The translations under genes and the position numbers were made by a program. A stretch of 64,000 nucleotides of DNA from Nannocystis bainbridge (lineage in GTDB: Bacteria > Myxococcota_A > Polyangia > Nannocystales > Nannocystaceae), in assembly GCF_028368995.1 (NCBI RefSeq), contig NZ_JAQNDL010000001.1, positions 3,188,001 to 3,252,000 of the forward strand, in the 5' to 3' direction. The notes below the pieces were generated by a model. The model was given only the letters and a program-made list of their open reading frames with translations, ran no database searches and was not told the origin of the DNA. Below, piece after piece: positions 15,987 to 23,692 of the stretch (the first letter of the stretch is position 1; each line of letters begins with the position of its first letter).

Positions 15987-17321
15987 ATGTCATCGCCCCC
16001 GCGAACGCCGCTCGTGGTGCTGGGAGCCGGCCTGACCGGGCTCTCGGCGGCCTGGCACGCGCGCGGGCCGGTGCTGGTGGTCGAGCGCGAGGCTCGCGTC
16101 GGCGGCCACGCCCGCAGCCACCGCCGCGACGGCTTCACGTTCGACGTCACCGGGCACTGGCTGCACCTGCGCGACCCGTCGGTGCGGGCGCTCGTCGAGG
16201 GTCTGTTCGGGCCCGGCGAGCTCGCCAGCGTGGCGCGCCGCACCTGCATCCACAGCCACGGCGTGCAGCTGCCGTACCCGTTCCAGGCCAACCTTCACGG
16301 CCTGCCGCTCGAGGTCGTGCAGGAGTGTCTGGTCGGCTACGTGGCGGCGCGCGAGCAGGCGGCGACGGGCGCGCCGGAGCCGCAGAGCTTCGTCGGCTAC
16401 GCCGAGGCTCGCTTCGGCGCGGGGATCGCCAAGCACTTCTTCGTCCCGTACAACCGCAAGTTGTGGGGTGAGCACCTCGAACGGCTGACCGCCGAGTGGG
16501 TCTCGCGCTACATCCCGGTCCCCGACACCGCGCAGGTGATCGGCGGCGCCATCGGCCTGGCGCAGGAGGGCCTCGGCTACAACGCCAGCTTCCTCGTCCC
16601 GACGGCCGGGGGCATCGACGCGGTGCCGGAGCGAATGCGCGCGGGCCTCGCCGAGCGGCCCGAGGTCGAGCTGCGGCTCGGCAGCGACATCGACGAGGTC
16701 GACGTCGTCGGTCGACGTCTCAAGCTCGCCGCCGAGGCCGACTGGCGCAGCTACGACGCCCTCGTCTCGAGCATCCCGTTGCCCGAGCTCGTGCGCCGGA
16801 TCCCCGCCGCGCCGGACGACGTCCGCGACGCCGCCGGCGCCCTCCGCTACGTCCGCTGGCGCTACCTCGACATCGCCGTCGGCGCCCCGCCGCCGAGCGA
16901 CTATCACTGGGTCTACGTGCCCGAGCCGCGCCTGCCGTTCTTCCGCGTCGGCGTCTACTCGAACGCCGCCCCGCGCATGGCCCCTCCGGGCTGCAGCGGG
17001 CTCTACGTCGAGCTGAACGAGCGGACAGGTCCGATCGACCTCGCCGCCGTCTACGCCGGCCTCGTCGAGGTCGGCGCGCTGCGGGCCGCGGAGGACGTCC
17101 GCTTCGTCGAGGTCCGCGTCGTCGAGCACGCCTACGTCGTCTTCGACGCCGCCTACGCCGCCGCGCGGGCCACCGTCCTCGGCTGGCTCGAAGGCCAGGC
17201 CATCCTCAGCTGCGGCCGCTACGGCGGGTGGATCTACAACAGCATGGAAGACTGTCTGCTGGCCGGGCGCGCGGCGAGCGAGTGGGCGGCCGCGCGGCTC
17301 GCCGGACAGGAGCCGCGATGA
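15987..17321 (+). CDS. FAD-dependent flavoprotein, amine-oxidase/UDP-galactopyranose-mutase-like
   Basis: A 444-residue flavoprotein. LVVLGAGLTGLSAAWHARG at the N-terminus is the dinucleotide-binding fold, EREARVGGHARS follows as the second FAD motif, and FDVTGHWLHLRD resembles protoporphyrinogen-oxidase/UGM-like proteins. FFVPYNRKLWG and PTAGGIDAVPERM are also typical, and YGGWIYNSMEDCLLAG near the C-terminus is the FAD-closing segment. It is the first gene of a tightly packed operon with a glycosyltransferase and a polysaccharide deacetylase, so a role in sugar or glycan-precursor modification is more likely than haem synthesis. Its stop overlaps the next ATG (ATGA). Confidence 0.85.
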   Translation: MSSPPRTPLVVLGAGLTGLSAAWHARGPVLVVEREARVGGHARSHRRDGFTFDVTGHWLHLRDPSVRALVEGLFGPGELASVARRTCIHSHGVQLPYPFQANLHGLPLEVVQECLVGYVAAREQAATGAPEPQSFVGYAEARFGAGIAKHFFVPYNRKLWGEHLERLTAEWVSRYIPVPDTAQVIGGAIGLAQEGLGYNASFLVPTAGGIDAVPERMRAGLAERPEVELRLGSDIDEVDVVGRRLKLAAEADWRSYDALVSSIPLPELVRRIPAAPDDVRDAAGALRYVRWRYLDIAVGAPPPSDYHWVYVPEPRLPFFRVGVYSNAAPRMAPPGCSGLYVELNERTGPIDLAAVYAGLVEVGALRAAEDVRFVEVRVVEHAYVVFDAAYAAARATVLGWLEGQAILSCGRYGGWIYNSMEDCLLAGRAASEWAAARLAGQEPR

Positions 17322-18052
17322 ACGCCACGGCTGCACCCGAGGTCAGCATCGTCATCCCCGTCTACAACGAAGAGGCGATCCTCCGCGACAGCGTCCTCGA
17401 GCTGGTGCGAGGCCTCGACGCCGAGGGGCGAGACTTCGAGCTGTGGCTGGCGGAGAACGGCAGCCGCGACCGCACGCGCGAGCTCGCCGCCGAGCTCGCC
17501 GCGCTCGATCCGCGGGTGAAGTGGTTCTCGTGCCCGGCGCCGAATTACGGGGCCGCGCTGCGCATGGCGATCGAGCAAGCGGCGGGTCGCTTCGTGATCT
17601 GCGAAGAGATCGATCTGTGCGACCTCGATTTCCACCGGCGCGCGCTGGCGCTGCTGCGCGCCGGCACGGCCGACCTCGTGGTGGGTTCGAAGGCGATGGC
17701 GGGCGCGCATGATCGCCGGCCGCTCGGTCGCCGCGCCGCCACGCGGGCCTACAATGGGCTCTTGCGGGTCACGCTCGGTTACCGCGGCACCGACACGCAC
17801 GGGCTCAAGGCGTTTCGCCGCGCCGCGCTGTTGCCGGTGGTCGCCCGCTGCATCGTCGGCCACGACGTGTTCGCCTCGGAGCTGGTGATCCGGGCCCAGC
17901 GCGAGGGCGTGCCGATCACCGAGATCCCCGTCGAGCTGGAAGAGAAGCGCGCGCCGTCGATCCACCTGGCGCGGCGGGTGCCGCGGGTGCTGAAGAACCT
18001 GGCGCGACTGATGGCCGCGATCCACCTCGGACGCGGCGCCAAGGAGCGGTGA
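17318..18052 (+). CDS. Family 2 glycosyltransferase
   Basis: A 244-residue GT-A fold enzyme: EVSIVIPVYNEE at the N-terminus, LAENGSRDRT for nucleotide-sugar binding, then YGAALRMAIEQAAG and GTDTHGLKAFRR, as in dolichol-phosphate-mannose-synthase-like proteins. No membrane helices follow, so it is the catalytic domain alone. It starts in an ATGA overlap with the flavoprotein gene and ends in an overlap with the deacetylase gene, indicating translational coupling. Likely role: transfer of a sugar to a lipid carrier or growing surface glycan. Confidence 0.9.
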   Translation: MNATAAPEVSIVIPVYNEEAILRDSVLELVRGLDAEGRDFELWLAENGSRDRTRELAAELAALDPRVKWFSCPAPNYGAALRMAIEQAAGRFVICEEIDLCDLDFHRRALALLRAGTADLVVGSKAMAGAHDRRPLGRRAATRAYNGLLRVTLGYRGTDTHGLKAFRRAALLPVVARCIVGHDVFASELVIRAQREGVPITEIPVELEEKRAPSIHLARRVPRVLKNLARLMAAIHLGRGAKER

Positions 18053-18945
18053 TGACGACCGAGCTGCGCGGTACGATCCTCAGCGTCGACCTCGACGACC
18101 TCGCCTGCTACCACGCGATCCACGGCCTGCCGCCGCCGACGCCCGAGCAGGCCGACGTGGTGCTCGGGCGCTGCCTGCCGCGCTTCCTCCGGCTGTTCGG
18201 CGAGACCGGCGCGCGCGCCACCTTCTTCGTGGTCGGCCGCGACCTCGAGCGCGACATGCAGGGCCCCGGCCACGGCGCCGCGCTGCTCGGCCTCGCCGCG
18301 CAGTCGGGGCACGAGCTCGGCAACCACAGCTACAGCCACGCCTACGACCTCGTCGACTGGCCTTCGGGACAGGTCTATCAGGACCTGCGGCGCTGCGACG
18401 ACCTGCTGCGCAAGCTCGGCGCCGAGCCGCGGGGCTTCCGTGCGCCGGGCTACAGCCACGACGAGCTGCTCCTGCAGCAGGCCGGCGCGCTCGGCTACCG
18501 CTACGACAGCTCGCTGCTGCCGTCGCTGCCGTACTACGCGGCCAAGCTGGCGGCCATGGCGTGGATCCGTGTGCGCGGGCGGCGGTCGCAGTCGCGGGCC
18601 CGCGGGCTGCGGAGCTTCGTCGGCCCGGCGCATCCCTACTACCGGGCGGACGTCGGGATGTGGGAGGTGCCGATCAGCGTCAGCCCGCTGCTGCGCCTGC
18701 CGATGGTCGGGACCTTCGTGCTGCGCGGCGGGCCGCTCTACCGCGAGGCGCTGCGGATCCCCGCGCTGCACCTCGAGCTGCACGCGCTCGATCTCGCCGA
18801 CCCCGACAACGACCCGATCGATCCCGCGCTGCGCAAGCGGCAGCCCGAGCTGCGGACCCCGCTCGAACAGCGGCTCGCGCGGCTGCGCGAGCTGATCAAA
18901 CAGCGGGGAGGGGCGACTTCGATCGCCGCCGCGTTCGGGTCCTAG
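18052..18945 (+). CDS. Polysaccharide deacetylase (NodB-homology)
   Basis: A 297-residue carbohydrate esterase family 4-type protein: the metal and catalytic Asp region LSVDLDDLACYH near the start, ATFFVVGRD, and the zinc-binding HELGNHSYSHAYDL, followed by RAPGYSHDE. It lacks a signal peptide, so it probably acts in the cytoplasm on a lipid-linked glycan. AAGGAG precedes the ATG by 5 nt; a GTG 3 nt upstream is an alternative. Codons for DWPSGQVY are written by half of the dispersed hairpin (CCTTCGGGACAGG). Its last 50 nt overlap the 3' end of the RNase H gene on the other strand. Confidence 0.9.
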   Translation: MTTELRGTILSVDLDDLACYHAIHGLPPPTPEQADVVLGRCLPRFLRLFGETGARATFFVVGRDLERDMQGPGHGAALLGLAAQSGHELGNHSYSHAYDLVDWPSGQVYQDLRRCDDLLRKLGAEPRGFRAPGYSHDELLLQQAGALGYRYDSSLLPSLPYYAAKLAAMAWIRVRGRRSQSRARGLRSFVGPAHPYYRADVGMWEVPISVSPLLRLPMVGTFVLRGGPLYREALRIPALHLELHALDLADPDNDPIDPALRKRQPELRTPLEQRLARLRELIKQRGGATSIAAAFGS

Positions 18946-19609
18946 AGTCCTCGCGGCGGACGGCCATGGTCGCCAGCGCGTCGGCCTCTTCGTTGCCCGG
19001 CTGGCCGGCGTGGCCGCGGACCTTGAGCAGCTCGACGCCAGTGAACTCGGCGAGCTTCTCTTTGATCTTCTCGATGAGCTCGAGATTGGCCTTGGCCTTC
19101 CAGCCGCCGACCAGCACGCCGAGGCTCCAGCCGCTGTCGGTAAAGAGGAGGACGTGCGCGTCCTTGTCCTCGGGGCGCAGCATTTCGAGCGCGCGCAGGA
19201 TGGCCGTCAGCTCGGCGACGTTGTTGGTGCCCTCGCCGATGAACTCACTGTGCTCGACCGCCTCCTCGCCGCGCTCGATGAGCACGCCGATGCCGGCCGG
19301 GCCGGGGTTGCCGCTGCAGGCGCCGTCGGTATGGATGATGATGGTATCGTCCGTCGGCGCGCGCGTCGGCTCCTCGCGGACCACCTGAACCGTGGCGGCG
19401 GGGGTCGGAGTCCCCGAGAACGCGTCATCGGAGAGGATCTCGGTGTCATCCGGGATCTCGATGAGGTTGTCGGGCGTCGCGCGATACGACTTGCTGGCAC
19501 CCAGGCGGTACCGCATCTCGATCCGGCCGCGATGAACGATGGGTTTGCCGGACGCGAGGACGCGGACGAACACCGTTTGATCCTTGAAAACGAAGCGTTT
19601 CCACGCCAT
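18896..19609 (-). CDS. RNase HI-type protein with an extra N-terminal domain
   Basis: A 237-residue protein. The C-terminal ~145 residues are RNase HI, which cuts the RNA of RNA-DNA hybrids. The four acidic active-site residues are visible in HTDGACSGNPGP, NNVAELTAIL, LFTDSGWS and HAGQPGNEEADALA. The first ~90 residues (MAWKRFVFKDQTVFVRVL at the start) are a separate small domain that I do not recognise; it is not the usual hybrid-binding domain motif. A GGAG lies 7 nt before the ATG at 19609. The tail is Arg/Lys-rich (TRTRRRSKS) and overlaps the deacetylase gene convergently by 50 nt. Confidence 0.88.
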   Translation of the reverse strand: MAWKRFVFKDQTVFVRVLASGKPIVHRGRIEMRYRLGASKSYRATPDNLIEIPDDTEILSDDAFSGTPTPAATVQVVREEPTRAPTDDTIIIHTDGACSGNPGPAGIGVLIERGEEAVEHSEFIGEGTNNVAELTAILRALEMLRPEDKDAHVLLFTDSGWSLGVLVGGWKAKANLELIEKIKEKLAEFTGVELLKVRGHAGQPGNEEADALATMAVRREDSRTRTRRRSKSPLPAV

Positions 19610-19753
19610 GTACGAGCTCCGACCAGGCCCCCCGGGAGGCCGCTGGTTGCGCTGCAGCCTACGGCCGCGCTGCAGAATTGGGCAGGTTGGATCACTGTCC
19701 GCCGACCGGCGGAAAGACACATCCTCACCCGGCCTGAGCCCGGGTTATTTTGG

Positions 19754-19782
19754 TTGATCGATTAAATTTCGTGGCGTATTAG
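19754..19782 (+). promoter_or_regulatory. Sigma-70-like promoter of the small lipoprotein gene
   Basis: TTGATC, a 17-nt spacer and TATTAG end 9 nt before the ATG at 19792. The predicted start of transcription is within a few bases of the ATG, and no ribosome-binding site precedes it. The surrounding DNA is unusually A/T-rich for this window. Confidence 0.6.
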
Positions 19783-19791
19783 TGCCCCGTT

Positions 19792-20838
19792 ATGAAGCGG
19801 ACGATCCTCACGACCCTCGCTGCCACTGCGCTCCTCGCGATCCCCGCCTGCAAGGGCGGAGCGAGCGCCGCCGGCGGCAAGCTCATCCCCGAGCAAGCCA
19901 CCATCATGGCCGGCATCGACGTCGGCGGCTTGCTCAAGAGCAGGCTGTACGCCGACAACAAGGCTGTTGCCGAGTCGCAGGCCGGCTACAAGGACGTTGT
20001 TGAGGCCGCGAAGGCCTGCAACCTCGATCCCGAGAAGGCGATCACCTCTGTCCTGATCGGCACCGACGCGAAGGACGGCGTCGCGGTCGTGGTCACCGGC
20101 ACCGGTATCGGCGACGAGAAGAACCTGACCTGTATCGCCGACAAGGCCAAGGAGAAGAACGGCGGCAAGGTCCCGTTCACGATCGCCGACGAGGGCGGCA
20201 AGAAGACGCTGAAGATGGACGACGGCACCGGCTACATCGTCGACGCCGGCACGGTCGTGATCGCCAGCAAGCCGTGGGCCGCCGCGGTCAAGGATCTCGT
20301 CGATGGCAAGGGCAAGGCCGCCGTCGATGGTCCGCACAAGGATCTGTTCACCCGCGCCGACCAGAGCCGCCACATTTGGTTCGCGGGCGTCGCCCCCGAG
20401 CAGCTCGCCGGCATGGCCAAGGGCCAGGCGCAGGTCGACGTGAAGGACTTCTCGGGCTCGATCGACCTGAGCGACGGCCTCGGCGTCAAGCTCGCCGCCG
20501 GCCTCGGCTCGGCCGAGCAGGCCTCGGGCCTCAAGAAGAAGGCCGACGAGGCGCTGCCGATGGCGAAGATGGGCCTGGCGATGGTCGGCCTGCCCGCCAC
20601 GGTCGCCGACACCGTCAAGATCGACGCCAAGGACGCCCTCCTCACCTTCGAGATCTCGCTGAGCGCCAGCGACCTCAAGACCCTGCAGGAGAAGGCCGGC
20701 GGCCTCGGTGGCCTCGTCGGCGGTGGCGCTGGCGGCCCCCCCCCGGGTGAGCCGGCCCTCCCGCCCCCGGATGCCGCGCCGGCCGACCCGGCCGCGGTGC
20801 CGCCCCCGGCCGACCCGGCCGCCGCGCCCGCGCACTGA
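19792..20838 (+). CDS. Lipoprotein of unknown function with Pro/Ala-rich tail
   Basis: A 348-residue lipoprotein: signal peptide MKRTILTTLAATALLAIPAC with Cys20 as lipidation site, then a Lys/Asp-rich domain of about 280 residues with two Cys (EAAKACNLD and NLTCIADK). The C-terminal ~50 residues are a Gly stretch followed by a Pro/Ala-rich tail (PPPADPAAVPPPADPAA) that could span the envelope or cell wall. I do not recognise the family. Codons are somewhat less GC-biased than those of the neighbours. A promoter and a terminator are both visible, so it is a single-gene transcript. Confidence 0.85.
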   Translation: MKRTILTTLAATALLAIPACKGGASAAGGKLIPEQATIMAGIDVGGLLKSRLYADNKAVAESQAGYKDVVEAAKACNLDPEKAITSVLIGTDAKDGVAVVVTGTGIGDEKNLTCIADKAKEKNGGKVPFTIADEGGKKTLKMDDGTGYIVDAGTVVIASKPWAAAVKDLVDGKGKAAVDGPHKDLFTRADQSRHIWFAGVAPEQLAGMAKGQAQVDVKDFSGSIDLSDGLGVKLAAGLGSAEQASGLKKKADEALPMAKMGLAMVGLPATVADTVKIDAKDALLTFEISLSASDLKTLQEKAGGLGGLVGGGAGGPPPGEPALPPPDAAPADPAAVPPPADPAAAPAH

Positions 20839-20887
20839 GCCGCGTCGCCGCGCGCTTGCGCCGCGGCCGTGGATCCTCTAAAGAGTC

Positions 20888-20930
20888 GCGACCCTCTCAA
20901 CCTTCCCGGTCGAGAGGGTCGCTCCTTTTC
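20888..20930 (+). terminator. Intrinsic terminator of the lipoprotein gene
   Basis: GCGACCCTCTC and GAGAGGGTCGC form an 11-bp stem around a 13-nt loop, followed by TCCTTTTC. A second small hairpin, GGGCCTG-CATCGT-CAGGCCC, follows directly at 20931-20950. Confidence 0.8.
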
Positions 20931-21003
20931 GGGCCTGCATCGTCAGGCCCGGAACCACCACCTTCGTAGCTGCTGATGGCGGCGAATATCGAGGCGGATC
21001 GTA

Positions 21004-21420
21004 ATGCCCAAGACCACACCCCTGCAAAACGTCAAGAAGCTCTTCGGATCCAAGGACCAGCTCGTCGCCCGCGTGGCCGAGCTCCTGCCCAGCGCCTTCT
21101 CGGGCGAGTCGGCCGAGGACTTCAAGAAGCGCCTGAAGTACGTCGCCAACAGCAAGCTGCTCCGCCTCATCGAGATCGGTGAGAAGGCCAAGAAGCTCGG
21201 CGGCGTCCAGGCCCTCGTCGACAAGATCGCCGAGCTCAAGGGCCAGGCCAAGGACAAGGACTTCAAGGCCGCGCTCGCCAAGTTCAGCGTGCCCAGCCTC
21301 GTCGACCTCCACCAGAGCCTCACCCGCAAGGGCAAGCAGGCCGAGAAGACCGAGAAGCCGGTCGAGGCCAAGGCCCCCAAGAAGGCCGAGGCGAAGAAGA
21401 CCGACAAGAAGAAGGCCTGA
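21004..21420 (+). CDS. Small lysine-rich protein, possibly nucleic-acid binding
   Basis: A 138-residue, very basic protein. Residues 1-105 are predicted helical (KKLFGSKDQLVARVAELL, KRLKYVANSKLLRLIEIGEK). From ~110 the protein is a Lys/Ala/Glu tail (KAPKKAEAKKTDKKKA) like the tails of bacterial histone-H1-like and other DNA-compacting proteins. No known domain is recognised, and a DNA- or RNA-binding role is inference from charge alone. GAGG lies 9 nt before the ATG. The gene has hairpins on both sides and stands alone. Confidence 0.8.
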   Translation: MPKTTPLQNVKKLFGSKDQLVARVAELLPSAFSGESAEDFKKRLKYVANSKLLRLIEIGEKAKKLGGVQALVDKIAELKGQAKDKDFKAALAKFSVPSLVDLHQSLTRKGKQAEKTEKPVEAKAPKKAEAKKTDKKKA

Positions 21421-21424
21421 GGAC

Positions 21425-21540
21425 CTGTCCTTCAGGACAGCCCTCGGGAGGGCCGCGGCACACGCCGCGGCCCTTCGCGCTTTCGGGATCCCAACCCGCC
21501 GGAGGTCACCGCATGTCCCTCGGGACAGGCGAGACCTCCG
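21425..21540. terminator. Three hairpins between convergent genes
   Basis: In order: CTGTCC-TTCA-GGACAG (21425-21440); GGGCCGCGGC-ACAC-GCCGCGGCCC (21450-21473), followed by TTCG; and CGGAGGTC (21500-21507) pairing with GACCTCCG (21533-21540) around a TGTCCCTCGGGACA palindrome (21514-21527). They separate the Lys-rich gene from the minus-strand gene ending at 21546 and probably act as a two-way terminator. Confidence 0.7.
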
Positions 21541-21545
21541 CGGCC

Positions 21546-23675
21546 TCACTTGTCGGCGATGACCGCGAGCGAGCCGATGTTGCCGAAGCTGTCGCGCGCG
21601 CGCAGGACCACGCGGTGGCGGCCCGGGGCCAGCGGCTCCGGGAGGGTCAGCTGGAAGCCCTCGCGGCCGGTGTCGAACAGGCCGTCGCTGGGGCTGGCGG
21701 CGCGGAACGGGCCGCCGTCGACGCTGAACGCGACATCGTGGATCTGCCCGCCGTCGTCGCTCGCCGTGCCGGTGATCGCCAGGCCGCTGACCTTGACGCC
21801 GTCGATCGCGGGGCGCTTGTGGTCGACCAGGAACGGGGCCGAGACCACCTCGTCGCGGGCGGCGCGGGAGATGCCGTTGCTCGGCTCGTCGCTGGCGATC
21901 ACCTGCGCCTCGTAGACCCCGTCGGGCACGCTGCCGAGGTCCCACTTGTACTCTTTCTTGGTCACCGGGGCGGCGCCGCTGAGCGAGATCCACTCCTTGT
22001 CGGTCGTGCCCTCGGGGCGCACGCGGACCTCGTAGACCAGGTCGTCGTCGTCGCGCGCCTCGGCCTTCCACTTGATCGTCAGCTTGCCGTCGGGCTCGTC
22101 GTCGTCGGTCAGCTCGAACTCGGGCCGGGCCACGTCGACCCCGGCCACCAGCGGCGCCAGGTTCTCGGGGGCGTAGAACAGCTGCACGTCGCGCAGCTCG
22201 CCGCCGTCGGCCAGGGTCACCTCGAGCTCGACGAAGCGGCGGGTCGGCAGCGCCAGCGCGCCGGCCAGGGCGTCGCCGTCCTTCTTGAGGCTGACCGGCT
22301 TCCACTCGCTCCAGCGCTTGTCCGGCTCCTCGCCCGGGCCGCTGCGGGCGCGCAGCGTCAGGCCGCCGCCGCGCAGGTAGACCGCGCCGAACGTCGACGG
22401 CTGCTTGGCGTCGAGCACCTTTGTCCGGTACCTGGCCTTTTGGGCAGGTGCGACCGCGAGCCGATACGCGCCCGCGCCGTCGCCGGTGGTGGCCAGCGCC
22501 GCGCCGTCGCCGAGGCGGCACAGCGCGGTCGCCTGGCGCTCGTCGAGGTCGGCGACGGTGGCGACGTCGCGGCGGCCGCGGACCCGGTAGACCTTGCCCT
22601 GCTGCGACGCGGCGACCAGCACCTCGGAGCCCTTGCCGCCGGCCAGCAGCGACGTGAAGTACTGCTTGTCCTTGTGCAGCCACGACTCCCAGGTCGCCTC
22701 GGCCGCGCGGGCCAGGTCGCGCTTGGGGCCGAGGGCGACGAAGAACAGGTCGGCCGACGACTGCGCCCCGCCGCCGCCCGACGTCGCGTCGAGCGTGCCC
22801 TCGGCCGGCTGCCCGACCAGGCTGGTGCGGTTGAGGTTCTTCGTCAGCGCCTGCACCGACGACAGCCCGCGGTCGGTGAAGTCGTTGACGGCCGCGACCA
22901 GCCCGCCGTCGACCAACGCGAGCGCGCGGACCTCGTCGCCGGAGAAGTCGTGGACGAGGATGCCGTCGCTCGCGGGCCCGACCTGCAGCACCTTGGCGCC
23001 CGGCGAGGTCCCGACGATCACGTCCTTGCCGACCGGCAGCACCGCGAGGATGTCCTTCTCGTCGGAGTCGAGCACGACCTTCGGGTCCTTGCCGCTCATG
23101 TCGAGCGAGAACAGCTCGCCCTTGGGGCCGGTCCCGACCAGCAGGCGGCCCTCGTGCGGCACCAGGGCCCAGATCTGCTCGACCTGCAGCTTGGCGAACT
23201 CGCTGACCTTGCCCTTGGCGTCGACGCGGTGGATCGTGCCGCCGGGCAGCGTCGCCGCCAGCACGTCGCCGCCGGGCAGCGTCGTGATCGCCGACACCAC
23301 CGCGCCGGGCAGCTCGGCCAGCTTGCTCGCCGCCGGCGCGGCCCCGCCGGCCTTGCTCGGGGTCGTCAGCTTGATCCGCTGCACCCCCGCGCGGTCGGCC
23401 GTGCCGAGGTACACCGCGCCCTTGTCCTTCGGGTCGGCGACGCACGAGAACACGCTCGCCGCGCCCTTCACCTCGCCGCGCGCCGGCACCAGGCCGACCG
23501 TGACCTTGCCCGAGCCCTCGATCGCCGCGCCCTCGGCCTCGCCGGCGTCGAAGTCGTCGAAGTCGCCGAGGTGGAAGCTGCGCGTCCCGCCGGCCCCCGC
23601 GCTCGCGGGCGTGAGGGCGAGCAGCGCCGCGAGCGAAACATATGTACGAAAGGACATGCGCGAAGGGACAGTCAT
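21546..23675 (-). CDS. Secreted beta-propeller-like protein
   Basis: A protein of about 709 residues, exported by a signal peptide (FRTYVSLAALLALTPASA). Residues ~50-440 contain repeated short blades such as LPGGDVLAATLPGGTIHRVD, EGRLLVGTGPKGELFSLD, VIVGTSPGAKVL and LVAASQQGKVYRV, consistent with a beta-propeller. The C-terminal ~250 residues look like fibronectin/Ig-type beta modules (LVYEVRVRPEG, GRHRVVLRARDSFGN). Two in-frame starts exist, 23675 (MTVPSRM) and 23657 (MSFRTY). The second gives a more normal signal peptide and lies in an ATGTCC half-palindrome. It is the last gene of an envelope operon, 17 nt after the S55 peptidase gene. Function unknown; ligand binding or assembly is inference. 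Confidence 0.78.
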   Translation of the reverse strand: MTVPSRMSFRTYVSLAALLALTPASAGAGGTRSFHLGDFDDFDAGEAEGAAIEGSGKVTVGLVPARGEVKGAASVFSCVADPKDKGAVYLGTADRAGVQRIKLTTPSKAGGAAPAASKLAELPGAVVSAITTLPGGDVLAATLPGGTIHRVDAKGKVSEFAKLQVEQIWALVPHEGRLLVGTGPKGELFSLDMSGKDPKVVLDSDEKDILAVLPVGKDVIVGTSPGAKVLQVGPASDGILVHDFSGDEVRALALVDGGLVAAVNDFTDRGLSSVQALTKNLNRTSLVGQPAEGTLDATSGGGGAQSSADLFFVALGPKRDLARAAEATWESWLHKDKQYFTSLLAGGKGSEVLVAASQQGKVYRVRGRRDVATVADLDERQATALCRLGDGAALATTGDGAGAYRLAVAPAQKARYRTKVLDAKQPSTFGAVYLRGGGLTLRARSGPGEEPDKRWSEWKPVSLKKDGDALAGALALPTRRFVELEVTLADGGELRDVQLFYAPENLAPLVAGVDVARPEFELTDDDEPDGKLTIKWKAEARDDDDLVYEVRVRPEGTTDKEWISLSGAAPVTKKEYKWDLGSVPDGVYEAQVIASDEPSNGISRAARDEVVSAPFLVDHKRPAIDGVKVSGLAITGTASDDGGQIHDVAFSVDGGPFRAASPSDGLFDTGREGFQLTLPEPLAPGRHRVVLRARDSFGNIGSLAVIADK

Positions 23676-23692
23676 GATCGAGCTTGGACGGT

